Source: Psococerastis gibbosa (lineage: Eukaryota; Arthropoda; Insecta; Psocodea; Psocidae). Taken from it: a stretch of DNA of 64,000 bases. The notes below the pieces were generated by a model. That model searched no databases and was not told the origin of the DNA. It saw nothing but the letters and a program-made list of their open reading frames with translations. Below are positions 54,113-64,000 of this stretch, piece by piece; the first letter of the stretch is position 1; the number at the start of each line of letters is the position of its first letter. The position numbers and the translations under genes were made by a program. The stretch covers positions 9,551,261 to 9,615,260 of the forward strand of contig OZ020488.1 in NCBI GenBank assembly GCA_963971405.1, written 5' to 3'.

Positions 54113-55179
54113 ATTCAATTAACACTTAACACTCAATGTCGGGGACATGTTGCTCGGGTAGAATCGCTCAACAAAAATTGCAAGCAGTATGCTTATACTG
54201 TTCAAATAAAGGTGCCACAAATTTCAGATTTAAACAAAGTAGTTTTCTTCCATCGTAGGCCAACAACGTGGGCTAGATGCTCTAAATTGACAGACACACG
54301 TTCTTAACTACCGTATCCCTTTATTAGATTTTTATGAATTAGGGTTGCCCTGAGGCGCCCTAATTTTTCTATGTACTGCATTTCCGTGTCAGAGCAATTG
54401 TGGCAAGGGGATGTCAGCCAGCAGTGTACCTAATTACAGGTAAGAACTATGTTAGGAAATTAGAGATTGGCCTATAAACTAAGGTGCTTCAATTTTTATC
54501 AATTTGCTCAATTTTACTGGTATTATTTTGTAAGTAGTCGTGGGTAATACTTTAGAAACTTCCATAATTGTTTTAAATATTACCCAACCACATATTATAT
54601 CAATTAATTTTGCTGAGAGTTTACTTAAAATTGACACCAACTAGAATAATTACCTAGGTAGATAACAGTATAATATCTTATATTGCTAGCAATACAATAA
54701 AATACGATATTAATAAATAATGTATTACCTTGATAGGCTATTATTGGTAAGTAATTTATTATGGCGTTCTAAAAAGGTGACAATTTTATTGCATTCAGGC
54801 TTAGGTAATAATACGGATAGTAAGACAAACTCAAATAGCCTAATCAAAAAATGACAAATATTGGGAGTTTCATAATATTATGAAAGTTTCGTAAGCACAA
54901 TATAATAATGACCGCAGATAGGGTAGGTTCCTACCTAAATAGCTCACATGTAACATGTAACCATGTACATATTTGTAGAATAGCGCCATTGAAGCTGGTG
55001 ACATAGCCTGCGTAATTGTAACCCATGTCAGACGCCTTGTACAGTTCGTTATCCACCCATGTTTAGCTGTGTTTTGTAGATTATGGGTAATATGTTGTGA
55101 AGTAAAATTATTCCAATTTTTTTATATCTTATCACAATGTGTGTTATTTTGTTTATAGCACTTATTTATGTTTGATAGA

Positions 55180-56330
55180 ACCAGCAACTTCTTTTTAAAG
55201 ATAAAAAGAACAAAGTAAAACATACCGTTTGGCATCAAACTGCTCCAAGCAGGGTATTTGTTAAGAGCAGATAAACAACGCGTACCATATACCATCGATT
55301 GCCTCTTTATTTACAATCAATATAATAGCCTCTCATTTGCCAACGATTGCTGAACCAATAGAAACTTAGAGAATGAAAAACAGGAGTTACACCATTTGGT
55401 ATCGAACTACTCCAAGCAGGGTAATTGTTAAGACCAGATAAATAGCGTACCATTTGCCATCGATTGGCTCTTTATTTGCCATCAATGTATTAGGCTCTCA
55501 TTTGCCAACGATTGCTGAACCAAAAAAAACAAGAGAATGAAAAACAGGAGTTACACCATTTGGTATCGAACTACTCCAAGCAGGGTAATTGTTAAGACCA
55601 GATAAATAGCGTACCATTTGCCATCGATTGGCTCTTTATTTACAGTCAATATATTAGCCTCTTATTTGCCAACGATTGCTGAACCAATAGAAACTAAGAG
55701 AATGAAAAACAGGAGTTACACCATTTGATATCGAACTACTCCAAGCAGGGTAATTGTTAAGACCAGATAAATAGCGTACCAGTTGCCATCGATTGGCTCT
55801 TTATTTACCATCAATATATTAGCCTCTCATTTACCAACGATTGGATCCTCTACTGCTCGATAGAATACCAATAGAAATTAAGGTGAGAATCTAAAACTGG
55901 CGTTATTTGGTATCGAACTGCTCCAAGCAGGGTAATTGTTAGGAGCGGATAATCCGCGTACCATTTGCCATCGAGTGGCCCTTTATTTACCATCAATATA
56001 TTAGCCTCTTATTTACCAACAATTGGTTCTCTACGGCTGAACCATCCAATAGAAATTAGGAGAATTTAAAACAGATGTTATACCATTTGGTATCGAACTA
56101 CTCCAAACAGGGTAATTGATAGGAGCGGATAATCCGCGTACCATTTGCCATCGAGTGGCCCTTTATTTACCATCAATATATTAGCCTCTTATTTACCAAC
56201 AATTGGTTCTCTACGGCTGAACCATCCAATAGAAATTAGGAGAATTTAAAACAGATGTTATATACAGGGTAATTGTTAGGAGCGGATAATCCGCGTATAC
56301 CATTTGCCATTGAGTGGCTCTTTATTTATA
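55180..56330 (+). repeat. Minisatellite, 164-182 bp units, about 6.7 copies
   Basis: The phrase TCCAAGCAGGGTA marks the units at 55244, 55411, 55575, 55740, 55922 and 56102, with a truncated unit near 56265. Two forms exist: about 165 bp in the first units (ending ACGATTGCTGAACC) and 180-182 bp later (with TTCTCTACGGCTGAACCATC). The last two full units are nearly identical over 180 bp. Each also carries GTACCATTTGCCATCGA and CTTTATTTACCATCAATATA. Confidence 0.9.
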
Positions 56331-57828
56331 CGATATAATCCCATATACAGTATATGATACTGTAAACCATGAGTACTCACAAAATACGAATTTCAGTGAC
56401 CAGTTATCCTGTGCGCTATTGCGCGGAGACAATAATGTAACAGTCTGTTAGTGGGATATATTCCCATAACCTGTATTAACGATTTATATATTTGTACCCA
56501 GACTTCACTAATAACTTGGTTGTTTGTTACAGTATCAGCTCTTTTCTGGAAGATCCTAGAACTAATCCAATGGGTAAATGGCTTGGTTATTTATTTTGGC
56601 GATGCCAACAGAGGATTGAGTAAATACAGCCTGATTTTAATGATGATGTTACCTTGAATATATTGTATTTTCATTTAGGTCTACCAGAAGTTTATTTTTA
56701 AGAAACGTAGGTAGTTTGTTAATTATTACGAATAAAGTGAGCATTTAAAAATATGTTAATTGTAATGTGATGACTAAATGGTTTGCCTGGGTCGTATTTT
56801 TTTTGACTTTGGGTACTGCCTGCGATTGGCTTATGCAACGACAATTCTGAGTTAAATCTTAGTAGGCTACATAAAAAGTCTTGAAAAGTGTAAGCAGACT
56901 AAATACTTATAACCGGAGAGCGGTAGGACCTATTTTAATTATTCCTGATTTTTTGGATTCATCTCTGCCCCCAGTATCATAATACAATACATATAAAATA
57001 TTAAAAAATAAATATATGAAAATAAATAAAAAAACATTGACCGGATAGCTCGGGAATATTCGTGGCATTCGGATAAGATCGCGGCGTTAGCTCCGCCCAC
57101 TCAGGGCACAGTAAGTCTGTCTAAGGAACACTAAGTAGAGGGCACAGGGGTCCCAATTGTTTACCTACCGGTCAATTAATTTGTTTTATACAAGTGTTCT
57201 TAATAAATTAATAGCTTACTTGCAAACGGGGGTCTACCTATTGTATGTCCAATTAAAACAGAACTGTAAAGTGGAGGCAACGGGGAATGGGAAAGATTAA
57301 AATTATCAGCTAGAGAGAAATCCAGTTAAAAACGTAATTGCATATAAAAATTACCGGGCACTGTGGGTCATCACCGTGCCCTAGGACATTGCCAAATTTA
57401 CTACTACTACCGGGCTCCTTAATTTATGTAACCAAACTTTTTCTACAGCAGGCTAAATTTTTCTTGGTCGCCTGTTTTTCGACACATATATTGTGGGGTA
57501 GGTACCGACGTAGCGTCCTATTGTCCAAAGTATTCATTCATGTGTTTTTTTTTTAATTACGCTACAATTACTTCGAGTGTTGTTGCATAAGCATTTAACC
57601 ATCTCTTTAACTATATTGTTTAACTATTTGCCTTCCTCATAAAATTAATATTCTTAAATGTTGATCTTCTATGTATACTCTTTCTCTAAGAACGACGGGG
57701 GTTCTCGTGGAAATGCGTGTTATATGTTTAGGATAAGATGGGACATTCGAGCGCGCCAAAAATGTTTTTTTTTTAAATCCTGGAGCCACCTGCAACCCGA
57801 TAATTACGATTTGGTATTCGATTAATAT

Positions 57829-58249
57829 AATACCATGGCACGTGATGGTATTAATTCAATTATTAAAAATAAATTAACAGTAAATTTCAGAATTTGTTAT
57901 GTTGGTAATCGTCGCAAAAGTCCTAAGCGTGTCTTTTAAAGTAATTGAATGATCTTGGGCTATATTTTTGGTGAGTGTTAATTTTTTCTGCCTTAAATTT
58001 ATAGATAAATTATTTATAATTCTTATATATTTGAAATATATATTATATATTTCAAAATTATAACTTGTTAATTTTAATGTTTATTTCTAAGGCGATATGC
58101 TTTTCTGCTATTTATATTTATATTTGCTACGGCAGCGTCGCGTCAGTTCAGTTCTGCAGTATTGCCAACATCACAATTTAAAAAATTCTGAAATTTACTG
58201 TTCATTTATTTTAAACAATTGATGTAATACCACCACGTGATATGGTATT
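57829..58249. mobile_element. Palindromic MITE, AATACCATGGCACGTG ends
   Basis: The left arm AATACCATGGCACGTGATGG, TATTAATTCAATTATT, ACAGTAAATTTCAGAATTTG is mirrored by CAAATTTT-type AATTCTGAAATTTACTGTTC, ATTTTAAACAATTGATGTAA and CCACGTGATATGGTATT. A/T-rich centre with ATATATTATATATTTC. Confidence 0.75.
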
Positions 58250-58252
58250 GAA

Positions 58253-58802
58253 TGAATGAATATATTATAATACAATACAATGCGACAATACACAATACAA
58301 CAACAATTTATATAAATCACGCCACTGGGCAAATGCCCGAGTGTGGCCTACATCCATACATCACACATCAATACAACGATATACTATATATCAGTAAAAG
58401 TTTGCTAGCTAGGCTACGATAAAATAGGTATACTCATGTTTAATTTTGTGTTTCGCACGTATAGTAGCACTGTATACAACTGTATATTGTTATAAATCGA
58501 CTTTACAAAGTATCAAATGTCAAAAACATCACGCTCTTTAACATAATTAGATAGCCTATTTCCTTTTTTATGATATATGGACTTGCAGAACTTCGGCATA
58601 TCAATGGAAGGGCATTAAAATGTTTTACACCAATGAATAACGCTGATCTCATGAACAGTTTAGAATTGGGATGTGGGACCTTCAGTGGCTCCCTGCTTAA
58701 ATATCTGGTGCCGTGATGGTGTCTAACATTGGAGAGGGAGCAGCGCGTCTTAAATACTTGAACTAAAGCTTCCTTTAAGAACAATTGTTGGGGAGTTAAC
58801 AC
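58253..58802 (-). mobile_element. Non-LTR retrotransposon 3' end (RT C-terminus and 3' UTR)
   Basis: The minus-strand frame 58802-58503 reads HHHGTRYLSREPLKVPHPNS, KLFMRSALFIGVKHFNALPL and a basic helix with IKKEIGYLI: the usual end of CR1/Jockey-type RT proteins (R.L..P......SF...G...FN.LP..I). Downstream GTAGGCCACACTCGGGCATT, TGCCCAGTGGCGTG and a TTGTATTG-type tail look like a LINE 3' UTR. The 5' part is missing. Confidence 0.72.
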
Positions 58803-59753
58803 GTCGTATTATATTAACTCCGGTATTAAAATCGCCATGATCGTGCTGCTGGTACGTTTATTCAGGTCATCTGGTGGCTCTAAGATTAAAAAAAAATATT
58901 TTTGCCACACTCGAATGTCCAATCCTAGTCAGATACAATAAAACTCTAGAAATGGGCTTGTTTCGCCGTCCCGTCACGCCGGACAATCTTTTACAATAAT
59001 GTGCCACGAAGATCCTTCGTTATTTTGTCTTTATATTAACCATCGTGTTTATTATAAAACTATGTAATGTCGACAATCTTTGACTTCATATCGTACTTGA
59101 ATATTCACCTATAATAAGTGTTATCAATTAATGTATTGGTTAAGTCATTCTTTGATGAATCGTGGTGAATTTTCATTAGAGACAAAAAACCGTTTGAAGA
59201 AATTAATGTTCTTTTAGAAATTATACTGCGATGGTGGCAAATTCGTTTCCTGTCATGCCACCATCTGACTGATTCCATCGGTAGCAGCTTTGTTGTAGCT
59301 TTGTTTAATGCTATTTCCGCACCATCCAAACACCTTGGAGTTAGGTTCTTTCCTATTTCAACGATTGAGGTTTTCATTTTTTTTTCTCGAGATTTAAGAG
59401 TTTTGACAGTCGGTAGAGGATTTTTTCCCGAACACGAGGATATCAATAACTCATTTTAGATTTTTTTGGAGTTAAGCGGTTTGCTAATTAGGGTATCGAT
59501 ATAGAATAGTACTCTGTAGAAATTACTTTTTGAAGAAAATTTTCAAAGAATGGCTTTTCAATTGTGATCTATTTCCAGTGTTTTTTCCAATGTAAAAAAT
59601 GTTAACACTCATCTTATAAACGACATGAAAAGGGAACGACAATAATAACAATGTAAATTGTACATATCTTATTGTTATAACAGAATAAGAACCACTCTCA
59701 ATATTTGTATGATTATTATTAAAATTTGTATTTAGATTCTTTGCTAAAACAGA

Positions 59754-59798
59754 CGGCCGAAGAAGAAGAGGAGAAAAAATTTAAGTGGAAACGTTAAC
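59754..59798 (+). CDS. Possible SCYL2 terminal coding exon
   Basis: After CTTTGCTAAAACAG the frame gives TAEEEEEKKFKWKR and a TAA at 59796-59798. It starts in phase 0 and so can follow the exon ending at 53650. A better-looking acceptor (TTTGTATTTAG, exon from 59736, reading SLLKQTAEEE) would start in phase 1 and would need an extra exon. An acidic-basic last exon is plausible, but I cannot match it to family members from memory. Confidence 0.3.
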
Positions 59799-59817
59799 GG
59801 GTTTTCCTAAATGTTCC

Positions 59818-60108
59818 CTACCAACGCACTGGAATGAAAGCTATAACCTTGAACAGTCTAGGGGTTGCATGATCCACCACCAGGACGAACTGATTTGGAG
59901 GTTTTTTGTCCAAAATTGCGAGTCCCGAAATGGAGGCTTCTTTATTAATAAATGAATATGCAGTTCCTAGCCTGATGATGGGAGTAGCAGCCACTCCTGA
60001 AACGTCGCCCCCTTCCCCTGATAATGGGCTCCACCCTAATTGTTCGATGACTATCAGGCCCATGCCTCTAATGGCTATTATCACAGAAGGCAATGTAAGT
60101 CCTAACAC
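59818..60108 (-). other. Unrecognised open frame, 96 aa
   Basis: The minus-strand frame contains GMGLIVIEQLGWSPLSGEGG, DVSGVAATPIIRLGTAYSFI, NKEASISGLAILDKKPPNQF, VLVVDHATPRLFKVIAFIPV and RW. The composition is more protein-like than that of the usual chance frames here, and it lies on the same strand as the LINE remnant 1 kb away. I recognise no family. The other strand is also open and carries splice-like borders (59964-60094), so at most one is likely coding. Confidence 0.35.
59964..60094 (+). CDS. Possible exon, Met/Pro/Ser-rich
   Basis: Acceptor AATGAATATGCAG and a consensus GTAAGT donor enclose PSLMMGVAATPETSPPSPDN, GLHPNCSMTIRPMPLMAIIT and EGN. It starts in phase 1 and ends in phase 0. 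The Met/Pro/Ser composition would suit the SCYL2 tail, but it does not join directly in phase with 53650 and would follow the TAA of the candidate at 59754, so the two would be alternatives. It may belong to another unit or be chance. Confidence 0.35.
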
Positions 60109-60307
60109 ATTGTTACTCAGTTCCTAACAATGGGACAATAGACTAATACACCATTAGTTCCAAAAATTGTGGGTCTAGTCATCACATTTATTATGATTTA
60201 CAATCATTATATTAAAAATCATCATGTACAGTATTATGTATGGCTATGTATGCACTGTACATATTCTTTCTAATTGATGTATCGATATACATTGCGGGTT
60301 ATTTGTA

Positions 60308-60366
60308 AGAGTGGGCCGAAAGGCCCAAAATTCGCCCATATATGGAAAATAAAGACAATTTTCTTT
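60308..60366 (+). repeat. Interspersed repeat tail (GGGCCGAAAGGCCC), second copy
   Basis: AGAGTGGGCCGAAAGGCCCA, AAATTCGCCCATATATGGAA and AATAAAGACAATTTTCTTT match the minus strand of 40214-40281. Confidence 0.6.
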
Positions 60367-60395
60367 TATTCTTTCTATCCTCAATGTCAAGACAT

Positions 60396-60600
60396 GAAGC
60401 GTAGTGGTACGGACTCTGGCTTTCACCCAAAAGGTTGTTGGTTCGAGTCCCACACTGGCTACATTTTCTGGCCATGCTTCGGAGGGCATGTAAAACAGGC
60501 GGTCCCGGGCCTTCCTAGTTGAGTGTAAGAGAGGGCTTTATAGCCCTAACTCCACTAGGTTGGCTTAGTATTAGAAACAAAAAAAGTCCTTATTATTTTT
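60396..60600 (+). repeat. tRNA-derived SINE, best-preserved copy
   Basis: Head: AGCGTAGTGGTACGGACTCT (A-box region), GGCTTTCACCCAAAAGGTTG, GGTTCGAGTCCCACAC (B box). Body: GGCCATGCTTCGGAGGGCAT, GTAAAACAGGCGGTCCCGGG, CCTTCCTAGTTGAGTGTAAG, AGAGGGCTTTATAGCCC and CTAGGTTGGCTTAGTATTAG; tail of T runs. It is the reference for the copies at 322, 6350, 16199, 23183, 23403, 43806 and 63028. Not a tRNA gene: the 3' half does not complete a cloverleaf. Confidence 0.85.
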
Positions 60601-61218
60601 TTATTTTTTTTTATTTTTTATTTATCCTTCAGTTCACAATGTATAATGTTGAAAGTGGTTCTGTTGAACCCATTAATTGCAATTGTATAGGAGAATTGTA
60701 TATCAGACTATATCAATGTGCACCTAATCAAAATATGCAATTTAAAAAAAAAAATTACTATAACATTCGCAGAATGCGCTCTGAAACGATCAAATTTGGT
60801 CGAAGGTGTTCGATTTAATGGCCAATCAGGATCAAGAAAATTTGTAAATGGGCTATTTATTCGAATTAGGAAACATAGGAAATGGAAATAGGAAATTTCC
60901 TTTATAACTTCGCTAAATTCAATAATGCGGTTTGGAACACCATTCGCGATGCATGATGAGCAATTCGAAAACGAAACTGCGTAATATGATTATCGCGTTC
61001 GCATGTTAGCTAACTTGTTGAATAAATAGTTGTAAACTTGTAATTAATTGATTTGAATTAAGTTATTTGAGGCACCGAGATATACAGATTATTTATTACA
61101 AATAAGGAGAAATAGCTTGTAGGTAATCTTGTATTGTATTATTGTATTGAACACGTGCAATGGGATAGCAGGGCGTGTATTGAAATTTATATTTATAAGA
61201 ATCTTCCCCACATTCACA
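60601..61218. other. Unassigned A/T-rich DNA
   Basis: No repeat or coding element recognised. The 99-aa frame that starts in the SINE continues here but has no support. Confidence 0.6.
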
Positions 61219-61513
61219 CAGGGGCCTCATTTGGGGGGGGGGGGGGGTGTCAAATCCAAGATTTTACGAAAAACCTTACTTAACATATTCGTAAAAAAAA
61301 TTAGTTTACAAAAAATAATAATGGGAAACAAACTTTGCAAATCAGAGTGGCTATGATTTTATAATGGTCGATAAATTTGACTCTTTGGTGAATAAATAGC
61401 TGGAATTTACTTTCCTTTGAACCATGTTAAAGTTACAAAAGGCTTGTAAAGGGTGCATCGTAAAAAAAAGGTTGCCCCCCCCCCCCCGAGCTAAAGCTGA
61501 AATGACGCCATTG
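61219..61513. mobile_element. hAT-like MITE, CAGGGGCCTCATTTGG end
   Basis: Right end GAAATGACGCCATTG mirrors the left with some changes, and poly-G and poly-C tracts lie inside the ends. Flanks CATTCACA and CATTCATA differ at one base. A similar left end is at 51512. Confidence 0.76.
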
Positions 61514-61656
61514 CATTCATACAGTACATGTACAGTGTGAAGGCTACTGTCGTAAATTTCGGCGCTTTCAAGAATATCTAAATCATTTTTTTGAGCTAAA
61601 GTTTCTTTCGGTACCTACACAACAAGGTCTTTGTTCAGAATAAAACATCTTACGGC

Positions 61657-61860
61657 TTTCGCTTTCCTAATTATACGTTAGTATGAAGCTTTGAGATAGT
61701 CGAAATTTTCGATTTCAAGATTTCATTGGGATTACACGTTGTGATATCCTAGGACCCCAAATAAGTGGTTCTTACGAAATATCTGTCGTTCTATTAGTTC
61801 ATCGATTTGTGGACAAACTACTCAATGAATTTTGATGAAATTCGGCATGCAGGTTCACCA
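61657..61860 (-). repeat. CAGA-type repeat without the microsatellite
   Basis: Minus strand: TTTCATCAAAATTCATTGAG, TAGTTTGTCCACAAATCGAT, then ATTTCGTAAGAACCACTTAT, GGGGTCCTAGGATATC, AATCTTGAAATCGAAAATTT and GGAAAGCGAAAGCC. In place of CAGA units there is only GAACTAATAGAACGACAG, so this may be the state before the microsatellite expanded. Confidence 0.72.
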
Positions 61861-61967
61861 AAAATGATACCTCGGGACCATATTTCCTACTTTCGGTCAA
61901 CTCAGCCAATCCAATGCTTTAAGATAGAGAAAATCGTTGTAGTCGTGAAGAAATTAGTTACCATAGA

Positions 61968-62124
61968 CAAGGCCGTGCCCAGGGGGGTGGTCCAAGGAGT
62001 CCGGACCGCCTCCGAAATAAAACGAAATAAAAGGGCTTTACACAGGATAGAATGAACTTTCATTAATAAAATACGTAAAAAAATTTGGACCCCCCTCCCA
62101 AACAAAAACCTGGGCACGGCCTTG
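61968..62124. mobile_element. hAT-like MITE, perfect CAAGGCCGTGCCCAGG ends
   Basis: CAAGGCCGTGCCCAGG and CCTGGGCACGGCCTTG are exact reverse complements. Flanks ACCATAGA and ACCAGAGA differ at one base. Interior GGTCCAAGGAGTCCGGACC and TTTGGACCCCCCTCCC as in 22144-22289. Confidence 0.86.
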
Positions 62125-62218
62125 ACCAGAGATGAATGGAACCACTTATCTACTACGCTAATGCATATAGGACTGCATGTACGGGTTCACTTGCACCGGT
62201 TCTTTATTACACCGTTAC

Positions 62219-62468
62219 CAAGGGCGGATTTCGCCTCCAATTTAGGGGGGGGGGGGGGGTCAGCGGGCACGTTCAGTGAATTATAACATTAAAAAACATT
62301 ATTATTTTTAATTCCCATTATTTTTAATAATTTTTAATTAATTATTTGGGCCTTGGATAAAGTAAGTATTTTTAATTCCCACTGTAAACCCATTGTTATC
62401 TAGTGTAAGTTCATTATTTGGGGGGGGGACCCTCTGACACCCCCCCCCCCCCCTAAAATCTGCCCTTG
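62219..62468. mobile_element. hAT-like MITE, CAAGGGCGGATTT ends
   Basis: CAAGGGCGGATTT and AAATCTGCCCTTG mirror each other (one change), with poly-G and poly-C tracts inside. Flanking octamers (ACCGTTAC, ACCTTTCG) agree at five of eight bases only. Confidence 0.7.
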
Positions 62469-63027
62469 ACCTTTCGGTAGGTGTTTTAACCATATAAAGC
62501 GTGCCGTATATAAAAACTAGGCTACTAGTAATTCAACCTTATACTAAATTCAATTCTGATTAAATTGTTATTTACATAATTTTCAATACCCTGCGGTATG
62601 CTATTTCCTGCACACTATCCATAAGACACAGAGCACATCAGTGTTACACAAAAATATAGAAAATATCATAATTTTAACGTAGGTTAAATTAGAATTATTT
62701 AGTGTACTAGTATATTGCCATGAGACAATCGAAAAGTAGCATTTCGTATAGGAGATTGAAATCCTAACATATCTAGTTGGATATTTCCGTCTACTGGTCT
62801 GGATTTCAAAGAGTGGGCGACCTCACAAGGGAAGGCTCAAGGGTTTTAGTACATTTTTTATTTTGTTTCTATGCATATGCACTTAAGGGCTCTTTTATGG
62901 AGGTAGGCCTACTTGTAATGAATGGCCCATTGAACGTTGCCCTGCCCACGACCCCATCGGTTTTTGGACATAAACGGTCTTCTTCTGTTGATGCCTGTTC
63001 TATCGAAGATTGGCGATCATCATGGTA
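62469..63027. other. Unassigned DNA
   Basis: No recognised element. Two short opposed frames near 62777-63075 have no family resemblance. Confidence 0.55.
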
Positions 63028-63207
63028 ATTTGGACCTAGCGGAGTTGGGGCAACAAAGCCCTCTTTTACACTCAACTAAGAAGACCCGGGACCACCTGTT
63101 TTACATGCCCTCCAAAGCATGGTATGAAAATGTAGCAAGAGTGGGACTCGAACCAACAACCTTTTGAATGATAGTCAGCCGTACTTCTCCAGCCTACATA
63201 TCCTGAC
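63028..63207 (-). repeat. tRNA-derived SINE, minus
   Basis: AGTGGGACTCGAACCAACAA is the reversed B box; GGGACCACCTGTTTTACATG, CCCTCCAAAGCATGG and ACCTAGCGGAGTTGGGGCAA are the reversed body. Slightly degraded. Confidence 0.78.
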
Positions 63208-63223
63208 GGTATTCATTTAATAT

Positions 63224-63592
63224 TTAAGAGTGTACAGCCCGTAGGAAATCGGCAGCCCGAAATTTAATCATTTATATTTTTTATTTAATTAACTAAGCAT
63301 GTTATTAAAGATTTGGCTCATCAAAGTTGTAGAAGACTACTTCATGCATCATATTATAAGATATTTTTAATTTTCGAAATTGTAGTTTTTCCAGAAATAT
63401 GCAAATATTTAATAAACAATAACTTTTCACGTATTATTGATTTTATTAAAAAAAGTACAATTTCGAAAACTAAAAACACTTTATTATATGATGCATGAAG
63501 TAGTCTTCTACAAATGCGCCAAATCTTTAATAACATGCTTAGTTAATTAAATAAAAAATAAAAAGTATTAAATTTCGGGCTGTACACTCTTA
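63224..63592. mobile_element. Long-inverted-repeat MITE, TTAAGAGTGTACAGCCC ends
   Basis: The left arm (TTAAGAGTGTACAGCCC, AATTAACTAAGCATGTTATT, AAAGATTTGGC, GTAGAAGACTACTTCATGCA) is almost exactly mirrored on the right. An extra GTAGGAAATCGGCAGCCCG in the left arm looks like a small duplication. Second copy at 4280-4590 lacks the outermost part. Confidence 0.85.
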
Positions 63593-64000
63593 ATCAACAT
63601 ATTAGACATCATATGTAGGTTGTGAAAATATAAATAAAATAAAATAAATAAATGTATTTCGTTTCTTCAATATTACATATACAGTGATATAATGAAGTAG
63701 GGGTGGCCCAAAGGATTTCTCCCGTGCTGGGGCCCCCTATGATATGATATGATTTTACAGACTACCCTTCAGCTTTCCTTTGAGGCAGTCGCCCCCACTA
63801 AGGCCTTCAACTAAATCTACACTTCGTAGCCACGGATAAATTCTTTTGAGTACTCCAATATGCCGAGTGCTTACGAATTACGGTCTACCTTTAGATAAGA
63901 ATAGGCTGCATTATTACTGTTATTAGAGCTGTAGTCACAGATCCCCCTTCTGCAGCCGTAGCACAATCGGAAAGAAACACCATGACCAGGAACAAGTGTT
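63593..64000. other. Unassigned DNA at the window end
   Basis: An AAATAAAT microsatellite-like run (63630-63655) and unassigned sequence with an ATGATATGATATGA run (63739). No exon recognised. Confidence 0.55.

Larger units (their letters stand above)
53651..59753 (+). other. Probable SCYL2 intron, repeats
   Basis: It contains a hairpin (54037-54112), a minisatellite (55180-56330), a palindromic MITE (57829-58249) and a LINE end (58253-58802). 54115-55175 and 56335-57825 show no recognised feature. A minus-strand frame at 59105-59446 (113 aa) is unrecognised. Confidence 0.6.

Noticed and set aside
54392..54441. Possible microexon between GTGTCAG and GTAAGA
   Set aside because: About 47 bases with fitting phase to 53650, but it ends in a phase that does not join any downstream candidate, and the residues are not distinctive.
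55180..56330. CRISPR-like array
   Set aside because: Units are contiguous 164-182 bp tandem repeats without unique spacers, in a eukaryotic genome.
56541..56630. Exon-like frame after TTTGTTACAG reading ISSFLEDPRTNPMGKW
   Set aside because: It reaches a stop after about 29 codons, has no family match, begins in a phase that does not follow 53650, and nothing else supports transcription.
59105..59446. 113-aa minus-strand frame
   Set aside because: No domain recognised and no upstream partner. It could be an old transposon frame, but the sequence gives no positive evidence.
60396..60470. tRNA-like sequence with A and B boxes
   Set aside because: It is the head of a dispersed SINE present in eight copies; the acceptor stem and 3' half of a tRNA are not formed.

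Overview
This is a eukaryotic, A+T-rich, repeat-dense window, best explained as part of an arthropod (probably insect) nuclear genome. The evidence is short GT-AG exons separated by 0.9-20.5 kb introns, a BEL/Pao LTR retrotransposon, tRNA-derived SINEs, non-LTR retrotransposon tails and many MITEs. There are no bacterial-type operons, CRISPR arrays or rRNA genes. The species cannot be fixed from the sequence alone.

One host gene runs through the window on the + strand: SCYL2 (SCY1-like pseudokinase 2, also called CVAK104). Eleven exons between 2379 and 53650 join with consistent phases into 611 codons. They cover the end of the pseudokinase domain (APE and SDMFSLG motifs), the helical HEAT-like repeat region, and a Ser/Pro/Gly-rich C-terminal tail. 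The ATP-binding half of the kinase domain and the promoter lie upstream of base 1. The last coding exon is not settled; candidates sit near 59754 and 59964.

Layout: 1-2378, upstream intron; 2379-2524, kinase exon; 2525-23038, a 20.5-kb intron holding an intact-looking 6.3-kb BEL/Pao element (6953-13256, antisense to SCYL2, identical LTRs, perfect 5-bp target duplication, one in-frame TGA); 23039-40052, six exons encoding the end of the kinase and the HEAT-like region; 40995-53650, four exons of the Ser/Pro-rich tail; 53651-64000, minisatellite, LINE remnant, SINEs and MITEs with possible terminal exons.

The introns are a museum of small DNA transposons. At least fourteen hAT-like MITEs have CAGTGGCG-, CAGGGGCG- or CAAGGCCGTAGCC-type ends next to long poly-G/poly-C tracts, and most have recognisable 8-bp target duplications. 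Separate groups include PIF/Harbinger-like foldback elements with GGCGGGGTTTCC ends and TTA duplications, and several other long-inverted-repeat elements. At least eight copies of an unusual repeat carry an internal CAGA microsatellite; one of these has grown into a 0.7-kb minisatellite. Most open frames in the window are chance frames inside introns and repeats. Only the SCYL2 exons, the BEL polyprotein and three retrotransposon protein remnants are supported as coding.
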